From Hirundichthys speculiger (lineage: Eukaryota; Chordata; Actinopteri; Beloniformes; Exocoetidae), in assembly GCA_018398805.1 (NCBI GenBank), contig JAGFBZ010002260.1, positions 2,418,001-2,482,000 on the forward strand: DNA of 64,000 nucleotides, read 5' to 3'. A program made the position numbers and the translations under genes. Below are positions 51,612 through 55,709 of this stretch, piece by piece (position 1 is the stretch's first letter; each line of letters starts with the position of its first letter). The notes beneath the pieces are model-generated. The model made no database searches. It was not told the DNA's origin and was given only the letters and a program-made list of their open reading frames with translations.

Positions 51612-51906
51612 GAATATCGGCAAACGAGTTTGGCGAGTTCAGTTTCTCTTCCTGTCCGTGTTCGTGTCAGAGCTTCAGGAAAGCTGAAATAATAAAAGCC
51701 TCGGCCATGGCTCTCTGACGAACAGCTGCGGGGTCGCAGTGATAAAAAAGAAAACGCAACTATCCTTTAATTCCGACACCCTCTCCCCGTTAACGGTCCG
51801 TCGCGTGGCAGGTGCCCCGGTGATAAACGCCAACTTCCCCACCAACAAGTCGTCACAAACTTACCTTTCCCTTCAGGTCCAGGATGAATATCGCCGACGC
51901 CGACAT
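5972..51906 (-). CDS. ap1m3: AP-1 clathrin adaptor mu1 subunit, 12 coding exons
   Basis: This gene encodes the medium subunit of the AP-1 adaptor, which sorts cargo with tyrosine-based (YxxPhi) signals between the trans-Golgi network and endosomes. Coding exons, in order: 51865-51906, 36326-36482, 35552-35619, 34797-34928, 22662-22809, 19686-19812, 15806-15948, 12754-12825, 12318-12476, 10901-11026, 8319-8394, 5972-5994. All introns are GT-AG and phases match. The product is 423 residues, the same as human mu1A and mu1B, after discounting one extra base in exon 4. Residues 1 to about 135 form the longin-type domain and about 165-421 the mu homology domain. D174 and W408, which line the YxxPhi pocket in mu1, are present, and the C-terminus reads DYQLRTN. 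Some stretches resemble mu1A ([14 protein letters not shown]) and others mu1B ([19 protein letters not shown]). The ap1m3 assignment is therefore inference; AP1M family membership is certain. Confidence 0.9.
5995..8318. other. ap1m intron 11, no further feature
   Basis: This 2.3-kb intron has a more GC-rich middle (about 7240-7460) with open frames of 62 to 77 codons on the plus strand. They lack splice sites and family similarity. I see no repeat I can name. Confidence 0.5.
8319..8394 (-). CDS. ap1m3: ap1m exon 11 (residues 392-416)
   Basis: The exon encodes [20 protein letters not shown] and ITQSG, plus the first base of D417. W408 (in ALPWVRY) forms the wall of the YxxPhi pocket in mu1. 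The acceptor is cctcag and the donor gtgaga. Confidence 0.95.
8395..9547. other. ap1m intron 10, left part
   Basis: The stretch holds a short CAG run at about 8515-8530 and an A-rich block at about 9193-9240. No gene is seen. The last 200 bp may be the worn left edge of the tandem duplication. Confidence 0.45.
9548..10317. repeat. Tandem duplication, copy 1 (ap1m exon 10 and flanks)
   Basis: About 770 bp here align with 10588-11387 at high identity, with scattered small indels. The copy starts near ttcctgctca and ends near cacttcaagcatt. Weaker similarity (tacccagtgatg near 9439 and near 10412) suggests that the original unit began further left and that the two copies were once directly abutting, with a unit of about 1.0 kb. 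Confidence 0.88.
9849..9970 (-). pseudogene. Decayed duplicate of ap1m exon 10
   Basis: This copy matches exon 10 (10901-11026) almost base for base and still has tttgcag before it and CAG|gtacat after it. It is 122 nt instead of 126. One base is lost in the run before the VNFEIPY codons, and three are lost where HFGLP should be, giving RAQLVPS. Including it would break the reading frame, so I infer that it is skipped and dead, or that it is a false duplicate made by assembly. Confidence 0.85.
10588..11387. repeat. Tandem duplication, copy 2 (carries the working exon 10)
   Basis: This is the second copy of the duplicated segment, about 800 bp. It holds the intact exon 10 at 10901-11026. The offset from copy 1 is about 1,040 bp at the left end and 1,070 bp at the right, so indels have accumulated in the introns as well as in the exon. 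Confidence 0.88.
10901..11026 (-). CDS. ap1m3: ap1m exon 10, intact copy (residues 350-391)
   Basis: The exon encodes [36 protein letters not shown] and TVSGIQ in 126 nt, phase 0 at both ends, with acceptor tttgcag and donor gtacgt. It is the intact member of a tandem duplicate; the other copy at 9849-9970 is broken. Confidence 0.94.
11388..12317. other. ap1m intron 9, no further feature
   Basis: A 99-codon plus-strand frame (11393-11692) is the longest here; it has no recognisable domain. Nothing else is supported. Confidence 0.45.
12318..12476 (-). CDS. ap1m3: ap1m exon 9 (residues 297-349)
   Basis: The exon encodes [40 protein letters not shown] and [13 protein letters not shown]. Both ends are phase 0. 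[12 protein letters not shown] marks it as mu1 rather than AP-2 or AP-3 mu. Confidence 0.95.
12521..12570 (-). repeat. A30-G20 homopolymer block in ap1m intron 8
   Basis: Thirty A are followed directly by twenty G. On the transcribed strand this is C20-T30, placed 45 to 95 nt upstream of the exon 9 acceptor in an intron of only 277 bp. Run lengths may be wrong, since such blocks sequence badly. Confidence 0.9.
12754..12825 (-). CDS. ap1m3: ap1m exon 8 (residues 273-296)
   Basis: This 24-codon exon encodes [20 protein letters not shown] and IKVK, a block nearly invariant in mu1 chains. FSHSRVE is mu1B-like, since human mu1A has HSHSRIE. The intron to exon 9 is only 277 bp and carries an unusual homopolymer block. 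Confidence 0.94.
13116..13991. mobile_element. Foldback DNA element with ~80-bp inverted ends
   Basis: The two ends are inverted copies over about 80 bp (13116-13195 and 13912-13991), starting ATGGAGCCCCGTT with one small difference. An 8-bp direct repeat agaaaact flanks it (13108-13115 and 13992-13999). The arms inside are built from repeats of a TTTCATAATAAT-like unit, and a second inverted pair carries TCATAAGAATGAGC. No coding capacity is visible. The 8-bp target duplication suggests the hAT group. Confidence 0.85.
14018..14297 (-). repeat. SINE-like repeat (tail portion, minus strand)
   Basis: Reading on the minus strand, the piece contains the CATGCATGTT..., AATTTAGAACCACC and ...CCAATCCATCACAGGGCC words of a common fish repeat, and ends in CCATCCATCC (GATG tail inverted). 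The same family is at 39436-40195 and 47956-48245. The tRNA-like head is missing. Confidence 0.65.
14298..15805. other. ap1m intron 7, right part, unassigned
   Basis: No exon or named repeat was found. Open frames on the minus strand (14424-14648, 14891-15124) have no family match. Confidence 0.45.
15806..15948 (-). CDS. ap1m3: ap1m exon 7 (residues 225-272)
   Basis: The exon encodes [38 protein letters not shown] and LMSYRLNTA. This is one of the most conserved blocks in AP-1 and AP-2 mu chains. The acceptor is gccag and the donor gtgagt. Confidence 0.95.
15949..18801. other. ap1m intron 6, left part, unassigned
   Basis: The stretch contains a short CA run next to exon 7 (about 15963-15980), a G-rich patch at about 18067-18082 and purine-rich DNA at about 18230-18430. 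No gene or transposon end was recognised. Confidence 0.45.
18802..19574. mobile_element. hAT MITE with a nested TTAA element
   Basis: The element starts TAGGGGTGTGAAAA and ends CCAATACTCACCCCTA. The 8-bp direct repeat gaaataat lies on both sides (18794-18801 and 19575-19582). The internal sequence is rich in ATATCG and TATCATGATA words. Once the nested element 18920-19325 is removed, about 367 bp remain, close to the 375 bp of its relative at 39545-39919. Confidence 0.9.
18920..19325. mobile_element. Nested element with TTAA target site
   Basis: The element begins AGGTAGGGTAGGTGTTCTTT and ends as the inverted AGTTGGCATAGGTGTTCTTT (16 of 20 positions match). TTAA lies at each border (18916-18919, 19326-19329). 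TTAA targets are used by piggyBac and Kolobok elements. The related hAT MITE at 39545-39919 lacks this block at the matching TTAA, so it is a true insertion. Confidence 0.8.
19686..19812 (-). CDS. ap1m3: ap1m exon 6 (residues 183-224)
   Basis: The exon encodes [19 protein letters not shown], then the near-invariant [18 protein letters not shown] and ITG. It lies between acceptor ctctag and donor gtaagt and ends in phase 1, joining the next exon to make R225. Confidence 0.95.
19813..20707. other. ap1m intron 5, right of exon 6, unassigned
   Basis: AT-rich sequence without an exon or a repeat that I can name. Confidence 0.45.
20708..20960. repeat. Fragment of a DNA-transposon-like repeat
   Basis: The words GTGTGTAAACCCTTTGG and CATAAAACGTGATCTGATCTT resemble one end of a repeat common in fish genomes that I associate with Tc1-type elements. 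No second end or target duplication was found, so both class and borders are uncertain. Confidence 0.4.
21140..21510 (+). mobile_element. Decayed Rex3-like LINE fragment
   Basis: The sequence follows 29030-29465 of the Rex3 copy in this window: gaaaagggtggaatg, ttcacgagtgagtgaag, gtctgttgtggtgaagag and ggctgaaatgagctttc recur in order. It covers the end of the reverse transcriptase and the start of the C-terminal region. Many substitutions and indels show an old insertion. Confidence 0.85.
21511..22049. other. ap1m intron 5, middle, possible old repeat
   Basis: A GC-rich patch at about 21899-21945 (ggggcgcgccccc) resembles internal sequence of a fish DNA transposon, but I could not find its ends. 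No gene is seen. Confidence 0.35.
22052..22530. mobile_element. MITE with pogo/Tigger-like ends and TA target
   Basis: The element starts CAGTGATTCCTC and ends GAGG-type inverted sequence (aagggatcactg), with TA on both sides (22050-22051, 22531-22532). Words such as TTCGCG and AACCGCGAAAAATAAGGGAT recall Tigger-type mariner ends. A run of about 17 G lies at about 22477-22494. Confidence 0.7.
22662..22809 (-). CDS. ap1m3: ap1m exon 5 (residues 133-182)
   Basis: The exon encodes [20 protein letters not shown], then [19 protein letters not shown] and [10 protein letters not shown]. It spans the linker and the start of the mu homology domain. D174 (in FMDVIE) is the acidic residue that contacts the tyrosine of YxxPhi cargo. 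The APRPPATV linker is mu1A-like. Confidence 0.95.
22810..23640. other. ap1m intron 4, right of exon 5, unassigned
   Basis: AT-rich intron sequence; no exon or named repeat. Confidence 0.45.
23649..24482. mobile_element. hAT-like element with GGGTCGGGTC-rich ends, copy 1
   Basis: The element runs from TAGAGGGAACAACCC to GGGAAGACCTCTA. Flanks are cttcccag (23641-23648) and cttcctag (24483-24490), 7 of 8 bases alike. The ends are full of TCGGGTC repeats. A second copy lies at about 59806-60600. The middle is shared, including a block with AAAGCACAACGGATCGCCAA. No transposase frame is left. Confidence 0.75.
24491..25539. other. ap1m intron 4, unassigned
   Basis: No exon or named repeat was found in this stretch. 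Confidence 0.4.
25540..25965 (+). mobile_element. Worn LINE 3' end (L2/CR1-like)
   Basis: The right end, AAGCACTTTATATA then CATATAAATAAACTTTACCT, matches the usual 3' tail of fish L2-type LINEs. Upstream, broken translation (WNAQ..., [14 protein letters not shown]) resembles the conserved C-terminus of the same elements. Borders are approximate. Confidence 0.5.
26362..29729 (+). mobile_element. Rex3-type RTE LINE, 3.4 kb, with target duplication
   Basis: The insertion is bounded by the same 13 bp, tataaaagtttta, at 26349-26361 and 29730-29742. It encodes an AP-type endonuclease followed by a reverse transcriptase. The 3' end is GGATAAGCGGAAGAAGA then three ACGGT units, where Rex3 usually has GATG repeats. 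It sits in ap1m intron 4, antisense to the gene. The clean target duplication shows a fairly recent event, although the reading frame is broken. Confidence 0.92.
26508..29705 (+). pseudogene. Broken Rex3 polyprotein (endonuclease and reverse transcriptase)
   Basis: Endonuclease motifs are visible as [12 protein letters not shown] (about 27212), [12 protein letters not shown] (about 27412) and STDHHLVVG (about 27496). Reverse transcriptase motifs follow: [66 protein letters not shown] (FADD intact) and [14 protein letters not shown]. The C-terminal part contains [19 protein letters not shown]. Breaks: a TGA at 26814-26816 where W is expected, one extra base near 27182, one missing near 28304, one missing near 28386 and one extra near 28592. 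It cannot make an active protein as it stands. Confidence 0.9.
29743..31320. other. ap1m intron 4, unassigned
   Basis: No gene seen. A CT run lies at about 31171-31187. A 94-codon plus-strand frame (30167-30451) has no recognisable domain. Confidence 0.45.
31321..31600 (-). repeat. Fragment of a DNA-transposon-like repeat
   Basis: On the minus strand the text [15 protein letters not shown] resembles the SPDLNPIENLW block of Tc1/mariner transposases, next to further broken frame. The plus-strand wording (gctcaattggattgggatc) is familiar from fish repeats. Ends were not found. Confidence 0.4.
31601..34796. other. ap1m intron 4, left of exon 4, unassigned
   Basis: No exon or transposon end recognised. 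A 124-codon minus-strand frame (32240-32614) is the longest and has no domain that I recognise. Small CA runs occur at about 33919-33938. Confidence 0.4.
34797..34928 (-). CDS. ap1m3: ap1m exon 4 with a +1 frameshift near its end
   Basis: The exon encodes [18 protein letters not shown] and continues to [10 protein letters not shown]. It is 132 nt long, while the family and the flanking phases require 131. The end reads AGC AAA GTT CCT ACA AGA before donor gtaaga. Removing one base restores SKVLQ plus the GA that joins exon 5 (E133). The extra base lies around 34803-34812. As written, splicing to exon 5 shifts the frame. It may be an assembly error, an allele or a true lesion; no alternative GT donor nearby fixes it. 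Confidence 0.9.
34929..35551. other. ap1m intron 3, no further feature
   Basis: A short intron with A-rich runs at about 35291-35320 and 35377-35387. Nothing else is seen. Confidence 0.6.
35552..35619 (-). CDS. ap1m3: ap1m exon 3 (residues 67-89)
   Basis: The exon completes L67 and encodes [19 protein letters not shown] through IVQ, with acceptor ctccag and donor gtgagt. It corresponds to the VATxKKNA...FLYK segment of mu1A and mu1B. Confidence 0.93.
35620..36325. other. ap1m intron 2, with an unexplained open stretch
   Basis: Minus-strand sequence from about 36272 to 36159 is open after an AG ([18 protein letters not shown], then [16 protein letters not shown]) and ends in a stop. It has no match I know and is not part of the mu1 protein. 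It is probably chance or the trace of an old repeat. Confidence 0.4.
36326..36482 (-). CDS. ap1m3: ap1m exon 2 (residues 15-66)
   Basis: The exon encodes [19 protein letters not shown] onward to [11 protein letters not shown], the core of the longin-type domain. The stretch around residues 40-55 ([18 protein letters not shown]) is the least conserved part of the protein against human mu1A and mu1B, which supports a separate paralogue. The donor gtatcc is weak. The exon ends in phase 1. Confidence 0.92.
36483..37450. other. ap1m intron 1, right of exon 2, unassigned
   Basis: AT-rich, with A-rich runs at about 36989-37001 and a TA tract from about 37428. No gene is seen. Confidence 0.5.
37459..38195. 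mobile_element. Palindromic hAT-type foldback element, 297-bp arms
   Basis: The arms 37459-37755 and 37899-38195 are inverted copies. I found only one mismatch (near 37619 against 38035). They enclose a 143-bp loop. The ends read TAGGGCTGTCAAAGTTAACG, with clustered TTAACGCG words. Eight bases, atatatat, flank each side, but they lie in a TA tract, so that repeat is weak evidence. The two mirror-image open frames in the arms are a by-product of the symmetry. Confidence 0.88.
38251..38613. mobile_element. Tc1/mariner-type MITE with ~57-bp inverted ends
   Basis: The left end CAGTCATGGAAAAAATTATT is repeated inverted at the right end with a few differences over about 57 bp, out to TTCTTGTTCATTTTAA. 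TA flanks both sides, inside a TA tract shared with the palindrome next to it. No coding capacity. Confidence 0.85.
38614..39435. other. ap1m intron 1, with a short SINE-like tail
   Basis: Around 39272-39345 the words TAAGCTCCAGCAGATCC and GATGATGGATGGATGG are the 3' end of the SINE-like repeat family. The remainder is unassigned. Confidence 0.45.
39436..40195 (+). repeat. tRNA-headed SINE-like repeat, split by a hAT MITE
   Basis: The repeat starts GGGCAGCACGCTGGCTTGG, has a B-box-like GGTTTGAACCTC at about 39495, then TGTGTGGAGTTTGCATGTTC. It resumes after the inserted element with TACTTGCGTGGGTTTCCTCC and ends in a GATG tail. It is a family found widely in fish genomes. The hAT insertion at 39545-39919 divides it. 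Confidence 0.8.
39545..39919. mobile_element. hAT MITE, relative of the one at 18802-19574
   Basis: The element begins TTGGGGTGAGTATTGGCAAGG and ends TTTTTCACACCCCTA. The 8-bp direct repeat ttctcccc flanks it (39537-39544, 39920-39927). It is inverted relative to 18802-19574, shares its whole length, and lacks the nested TTAA element. It is inserted in a SINE-like repeat. Confidence 0.9.
40196..41395. other. ap1m intron 1, unassigned
   Basis: Contains a CA-rich stretch at about 40645-40680 and A/T runs. A 164-codon minus-strand frame (40503-40997) is low in complexity (Ser, Leu, Phe, Val and Cys runs over the CA tract) and is not taken as a gene. Confidence 0.45.
41400..41640 (+). mobile_element. 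Possible 5' end of a LINE
   Basis: AAGATGGCGTCAGGTCGGCTG followed by T-rich sequence and TGTATATGATCATCGAGC resembles the 5' UTR of a LINE family common in fish. The match is from memory of the family's layout and is not proved. Confidence 0.35.
41705..42000 (+). mobile_element. L2/CR1-like LINE 3' fragment
   Basis: Broken translation gives [12 protein letters not shown] sequence then [16 protein letters not shown] and [15 protein letters not shown], the pattern of the LHWLPV...FKALNGLAP C-terminus of L2-type LINEs. The tail has GAAGCACTTTGGTTT and AATAAAAATAAAG. Stops and shifts show decay. Confidence 0.6.
42110..42189 (-). mobile_element. Rex3-like LINE fragment, 3' end (split from the next)
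   Basis: On the minus strand this matches the end of the Rex3 frame here (29575-29655): ccggccacctcct, gaggcattctcaagcctgcc and aggagatgtaggacc follow the same order. The rest of the fragment continues at about 42710. Confidence 0.75.
42190..42709. repeat. Unidentified ~520-bp insertion inside a Rex3 fragment
   Basis: This block interrupts two collinear pieces of the same decayed Rex3 fragment. It contains AATAAA (about 42583) and GC-rich words such as GCGCTACCCGC that recur twice (about 42318 and 42413). I could not find inverted ends or a target duplication. A solo LTR or another repeat is possible. Confidence 0.5.
42710..43200 (-). mobile_element. Decayed Rex3-like LINE fragment (minus strand)
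   Basis: Minus-strand text such as [18 protein letters not shown] aligns with [18 protein letters not shown] of the Rex3 copy at 26362-29729, and VRKELSRR and VVTERMR match VKRELSRK and VVTERTR. It is heavily decayed. Confidence 0.8.
43201..44690. other. ap1m intron 1, unassigned
   Basis: No exon or named repeat found. Confidence 0.4.
44936..45023. mobile_element. One end of a hAT-like element
   Basis: The sequence ATATCGATATATATCG ... TGTATCGTATCATATTG ... GCTACAGCCCTA has the make-up of a hAT end closing at 45023. The partner end was not found, so the left border is unknown. Confidence 0.45.
45590..45960 (+). mobile_element. Decayed LINE reverse transcriptase fragment (CR1/L2/Rex1-like)
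   Basis: Text NDTAVLGCV stands where these elements have [10 protein letters not shown], so the catalytic ADD is already lost. Then [26 protein letters not shown] and [17 protein letters not shown] follow the usual order (KEMIIDFRR..., YKKGQSRL, FYKSVVESA). An open frame of 144 codons survives only by shifts. Confidence 0.75.
45972..47405. other. ap1m intron 1, unassigned
   Basis: No gene or clear transposon end. Short frames at 45926-46180 and 46561-46806 lack any family match. Confidence 0.4.
47414..47834. mobile_element. hAT MITE with a LINE/SINE tail inside
   Basis: The element begins TAGGGATGCAACAATATGG and ends AACTCTTCCATCCCTA. Flanks gtcccttg (47406-47413) and gtcctttg (47835-47842) match at 7 of 8. 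At about 47742-47802 it carries GGCAAGGCAAGTTTATTTG ... TTTCAAAGTGCTTTACAG, the tail of another fish retroelement, so it too contains a nested piece. Confidence 0.8.
47956..48245 (-). repeat. SINE-like repeat, minus strand
   Basis: The CCATCCATCC start (inverted tail) is followed by GGAGCTTATTCCAGCTCTC, CCAGTCCGTCCCAGGGCC and GGATCAGTGCTAACCACCAA, the landmarks of the family at 39436-40195. Most of the head is present. Confidence 0.7.
48858..49782. mobile_element. hAT element remnant with BED finger, 8-bp target duplication
   Basis: The ends are TAGGGGTGTAACGGTAC and its inverse GTACCGTTACACCCCTA. The 8-bp direct repeat tttgttca flanks it perfectly (48850-48857, 49783-49790). Most of the transposase is gone, but a BED zinc finger remains at 49444-49596. 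The perfect target duplication indicates a relatively young insertion. Confidence 0.93.
49444..49596 (+). pseudogene. BED zinc-finger piece of a hAT transposase
   Basis: The frame reads [33 protein letters not shown] and a basic tail, then a stop. C-x2-C followed by H-x4-H (THLKRHH) is the BED finger, which in hAT transposases binds the element's ends. There is no ATG just upstream in frame, so this is a remnant and not an independent gene. Confidence 0.75.
50039..50290 (-). other. Unrecognised 83-codon open frame
   Basis: From an ATG at 50290 the frame begins [20 protein letters not shown], continues [20 protein letters not shown] and ends in a stop after NLDLGGILV. Composition looks protein-like, not low-complexity. 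I do not recognise a domain. It lies in ap1m intron 1 near the hAT element at 48858-49782. It may be part of an old transposon protein or chance. Confidence 0.3.
50291..51540. other. ap1m intron 1, near exon 1, unassigned
   Basis: No exon or named repeat. A T/A-rich patch lies at about 51230-51320. Confidence 0.45.
51557..51611. repeat. TG microsatellite
   Basis: A TG dinucleotide tract of about 50 bp with two early interruptions, in ap1m intron 1 about 250 bp from exon 1. Likely length-variable. Confidence 0.95.
51865..51906 (-). CDS. ap1m3: ap1m exon 1 (residues 1-14)
   Basis: The exon reads [14 protein letters not shown] and is followed by the donor gtaagt. The MSASA start and the LDLKGK end are diagnostic of mu1 subunits, so the ATG at 51906 is well supported. 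The exon ends in phase 0 and joins exon 2 (VLICRNY). It lies just inside a GC-rich promoter. Confidence 0.93.
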
Positions 51907-51949
51907 CTCGGTGGAGAGGAGTCTTCGAAAACAAGAAGCAGTATAGAAT

Positions 51950-52130
51950 AATAGACGTGTCCGCTGTCAGATATGGGTCACATAAATGAGGAAACTCGCT
52001 CCCATCATTCCCCTTTCTGCTCTCCTCCACTCTCTCTTCACTTCTCCGCCTTTACTTGCAACTCGCTGCTTTTCCGGACCGAGGCGTCAACGTCGCCGCA
52101 GTGATGCACGTGCAACTTCCGGTTAACGCA
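51950..52130 (-). promoter_or_regulatory. ap1m promoter, GC-rich, with ETS and E-box motifs
   Basis: Upstream of the ap1m ATG the sequence is CpG-rich and lacks a clear TATA box. It contains an ETS-type site ACTTCCGGT at 52115-52123, a second TTCCGG at 52072-52077 and an E-box CACGTG at 52107-52112. ETS sites near the start are common in broadly expressed genes. The motifs are visible; use of this stretch as promoter is inferred from its position. Confidence 0.5.
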
Positions 52131-53787
52131 GTAACGACTTTATTTATTTAGTAATTAACTTTTTTTTTTTTTTTAACAGAGCTTTCCTGGGGAAAACGTT
52201 TTGGCACAAAAGCCTGGGGTCATTTTTAAAAGAAAAAGATTTTATGAGTCAGTTATGATGCACAATATTATTTTTTTAAATCTAATTAAGAGAAATACAT
52301 AATTCAGGAATAAGATTGAATAGATTTGTAAATGTGGGATCTCAGTCCTTCCTCAAACACATGTATCAATAGAATTAAGTACTTTACATTATACTTCAAC
52401 AAAAGTAAGGATGGAAATATGAAAATATAAAATCAGAAACATTCAGTGTAATGTAAAATTATCATCTTACTTTCATCATCCTACTCACATTTGTAGTCTC
52501 CCAATATATCTTTTGGTGTGTGTCTAATAACTTAACTGTTACTTTATGTTTTTGTTCTAAAAACTAGGGAACACAAGGCCGCTGGGTAGCTCGGTACAGA
52601 GGCCACAGTCCTCCTGCAGTGGTCACAGGTTTGATTCCCGGCCTTTGACCCTCTGCTGCCTGTCTTCCCCACCTTCCTGTCTCTCTCACCATAAAAGAAG
52701 GCCACATCAGTCTCCAAAAATAGAGACCACGTTTAATCTTTTTCCTGTTTGGTCCCGTTTGGTTTTGGGTTGTTTTTCTAAAGTAGTCAAGGTCGTCAGT
52801 GAGCTCACGGTGCTTTTATTTTGAAGGCGAGACTGCTTTAATTCCGGTTTTGTCGTAAGCTTAACGCGGCGTATTTCCGGATCGAGGCTCGCCTGACAGC
52901 TCCACGCAGACTTGTCAGGACAGTCTCTCATCAGCTCTCACAGCTCCAGGCCTCTTCCCGAGGAGCAGCAGCGTCAAGCTCCATTAATGTTGCTTAAACC
53001 AACGTAGCAAAGTTTAAAAAGATGAATGTTACGACTCTGGTTGGTTCTCAGAGTGGCAAACAGAAACCAAGACTACTTCCCATCCCAGCCAGCATTTGTA
53101 TGTGGGGCCCATCTTTGATATAAATGGGCTGAAAACTGGAGCCCCCATACTGGATTGTCAGCTGCTTTCACATTGGCCATGTGAATTACTTGCTAGACTG
53201 AAGTGATTGGCTGAGACCCAGATAAGACACCTGTTTTGGCCCCATGTCTATTCATCACCTATGTGACACCATCATGGAGCCCATCTCCATACTAATGTAT
53301 GATGAATAAATAATAAATAATTCCATTTTACATTATTGCTACTTTTACCCTTTAGCTCCATATCGAGCTATTGGCCTCAAAAATTTATATATCTCAGATG
53401 GGCCCCAAACACTAATGTTGGCTGGGTTAGGTGGAGAAATTGTTTCTCACAAGTTTCCTCCATTGTCTTGAAAATATGATGATAGTCTTAAGCTGAAAAA
53501 AAGAACACAAAGTGGCACTTCTGTACTCGGAAATGTTACTGAAATTTCAATGTTGGTGTCATTAATAAGCAGATTCATCATAAGCACTTTAACTGTATGC
53601 TATCCTGGAATAAAGTGGAAAGTAAGCAGATGGACTGCTTAGAATAAATCATCTCGATCTTTTCTCCATCCATCACATCTTTTTCTCTGTTCAATCACGC
53701 TGCAGCAGTGTTGACTTAAAAGCAGATCAATACGCGCATCTATGTTGATACTGTAACAGCAGCAGCGACGGATACATTTAAACTATG
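52131..53787. other. Intergenic, upstream of ap1m
   Basis: A tRNA-like SINE fragment with B-box GGTTTGATTCC lies at about 52584-52690. A modestly CpG-rich patch at about 52855-52985 could be a second promoter or an upstream exon; no splice partner was found. The rest is unassigned. Confidence 0.4.
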
Positions 53788-55139
53788 TAGGCATGCCATG
53801 ATTCACTCAACTCAGGGTACAATTCAAATCACGATTCAGGGTTCACAATACAATTCAGATCACGATTCAAATCATGTACAACACAAAGTTAATTTACAGG
53901 TAAATGACAGATTTTTTTTGAATTTTCATTATTATTTCTCTTACACAAATCCATCTTTTTCCTTTTTAACAATACTGTATTGTTTTCTCTTACGCTATTT
54001 TTGATTCAGTAGATTAGAACTAGCAGCAAATAACAAAAAAATTGTATAATTTCTCTTCTTTTTATTTTACAGTAATGTTTTTTTCTTATTCTGTTTATAC
54101 CTGCATAGCAAATTACGAGAAAGTAGAAACTGTTTTATCAACTCTCAAATCTGTCAAATCATATTTTTGTTTTTTTCTTTCTTTCTTTTTTTTTTCTTTT
54201 TTACAATAGGCCTACTGCCCTTTTTTCAATAAATCAGTACAGTATCAAGATTTTTTTTTTCCTTTAGTACATAACAAGTCAACTCTACTTTAAGCCAGGC
54301 ATAAACTAAGGCATTATACAAACATAACAAAACTGGTCTTTTCTTACATTCTTTCCAAATCAATACTGCATCAGAGAATGTTTTCTTTTATTCCTGAAGT
54401 AGATAAGCCAGGCACAAACTAAGGCATATCTATTTTTGTCTGAACAAAAATTAAATACCAATTTTAACAATTTACCGTATTGGCTCGAATATAGGCAGAC
54501 TCTGATTATAAGACGACCCCTATTTTTCAAATATCATTTTGGGAAAGTAAAAATATGATGAAGACAATAAGGTTATTCATAAAACAACTTTTTATCGTAC
54601 AATTACTATAAAAAAAATCACACAGAGATAATATTCTGCCCTATTATTAAACATTTTAATGATTTCATCTTTTTTAGGAAGTATGGTACCATACTTAAGG
54701 TATGTGTCAGGTTTCCATGTTATTTAAGATCAAGGTATAGTACTATTTAATAAACTGTATTCTGTTAAAAACTGAGACTATGACTCAGTGAACAAGCAAC
54801 AATAATGCAGTTTAGTAACTACATTTATGATGTCAATAACTGCATAACCATCGAGTTATGTTCGGTTTCAAGAACAATATTAATAATTCAATCTGTAAAA
54901 AACAAATTCTGGACTGGAAAAAAACGTTCTAACCTCTTTGTTCGAATCAGTCACGTGATCCTCCATTTTACATCAGATGTTGAACTAGTGATGTTGAACA
55001 AGAACATAGTTTAACTTGAGTGCGCCCTCTGCTGGCCTGGAGGCCACATCGCGATTAATCGCTTAATTAAATTAATTCGAATCGTATTTTTAAAAAAAAT
55101 CAATTTAAATCGATTTTTTCAAAAATCACGGTATGCCTA
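53788..55139. mobile_element. Non-autonomous hAT-like element, 1.35 kb
   Basis: The ends are TAGGCATGCCATGATT and the inverse of TAGGCATACCGTGATT (3 differences in 16). Flanks aaactatg (53780-53787) and gaactatg (55140-55147) match at 7 of 8. Ends are rich in GATTCA and AATCGATT words. The interior is T-rich and non-coding. Confidence 0.8.
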
Positions 55140-55359
55140 GAACTATGATTAAATATTTTTTTGCCTCTTGTAAAACAATTTACGCCCTTAAGAATCTTTA
55201 TTCATAGGCTTTTACTGACAGTACCATTCAATTTTGAATACATTTATACATCCACACTTATTCACATACGTACCATTCATAAAGCATGGCTTTGCAAAAA
55301 AAAAAGAGATTTAATCATGGAAGCCCTGTTTACCATTTAACAGCTTCATCACAGGACCT

Positions 55360-55709
55360 GCGTGTGAGATGGAGATCTACAGTTTTATTTATGTAGCACA
55401 TTTATAACCAATGTACTGTATTTTAAATGAGAAAGAAAAAGAAAAGAAATAAACCCATGACAGTTTGGCTTAAAATAAAGGTCTATACCTTGAGTTCATC
55501 ATTCTGAATACATGGTCCCCTTTCAGTGGTGAACATAGAACGTCCAGGAGTGTCTGTGTTGCTGATCTGAAGGCCCGTGATGGTTTATTCCCACACAGTA
55601 TGTCCATTATGAATGCCGGAGCGCAACCATTTAGCGCCTTAAAAACAGTCAGGGCTACTTTGTGCTGGAGGCAGAACTTCATAGGAAGCCAGTGGAGCGC
55701 TGCCAACAC
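55360..55709 (-). mobile_element. L2/CR1-like LINE C-terminal fragment
   Basis: The minus-strand frame reads MLAALHWLPMKFCLQHKVAL, TVFKALNGCAPAFIMDIL and SRAFRSATQTLLDV, the typical LHWLPV...FKALNGLAP...SRxLRS ending of L2-type LINEs. The non-coding tail follows toward 55360. Confidence 0.75.

Noticed and set aside
52584..52690. tRNA-like sequence with a B-box
   Set aside because: It does not fold into a complete tRNA in my reading and continues into SINE-like sequence, so I do not call a tRNA gene.
52855..53060. CpG-rich patch with an ATG (MNVTTLVGSQSGKQ...) on the plus strand
   Set aside because: The frame stops soon, no donor or downstream exon was found, and it may be only an upstream part of the ap1m promoter region.
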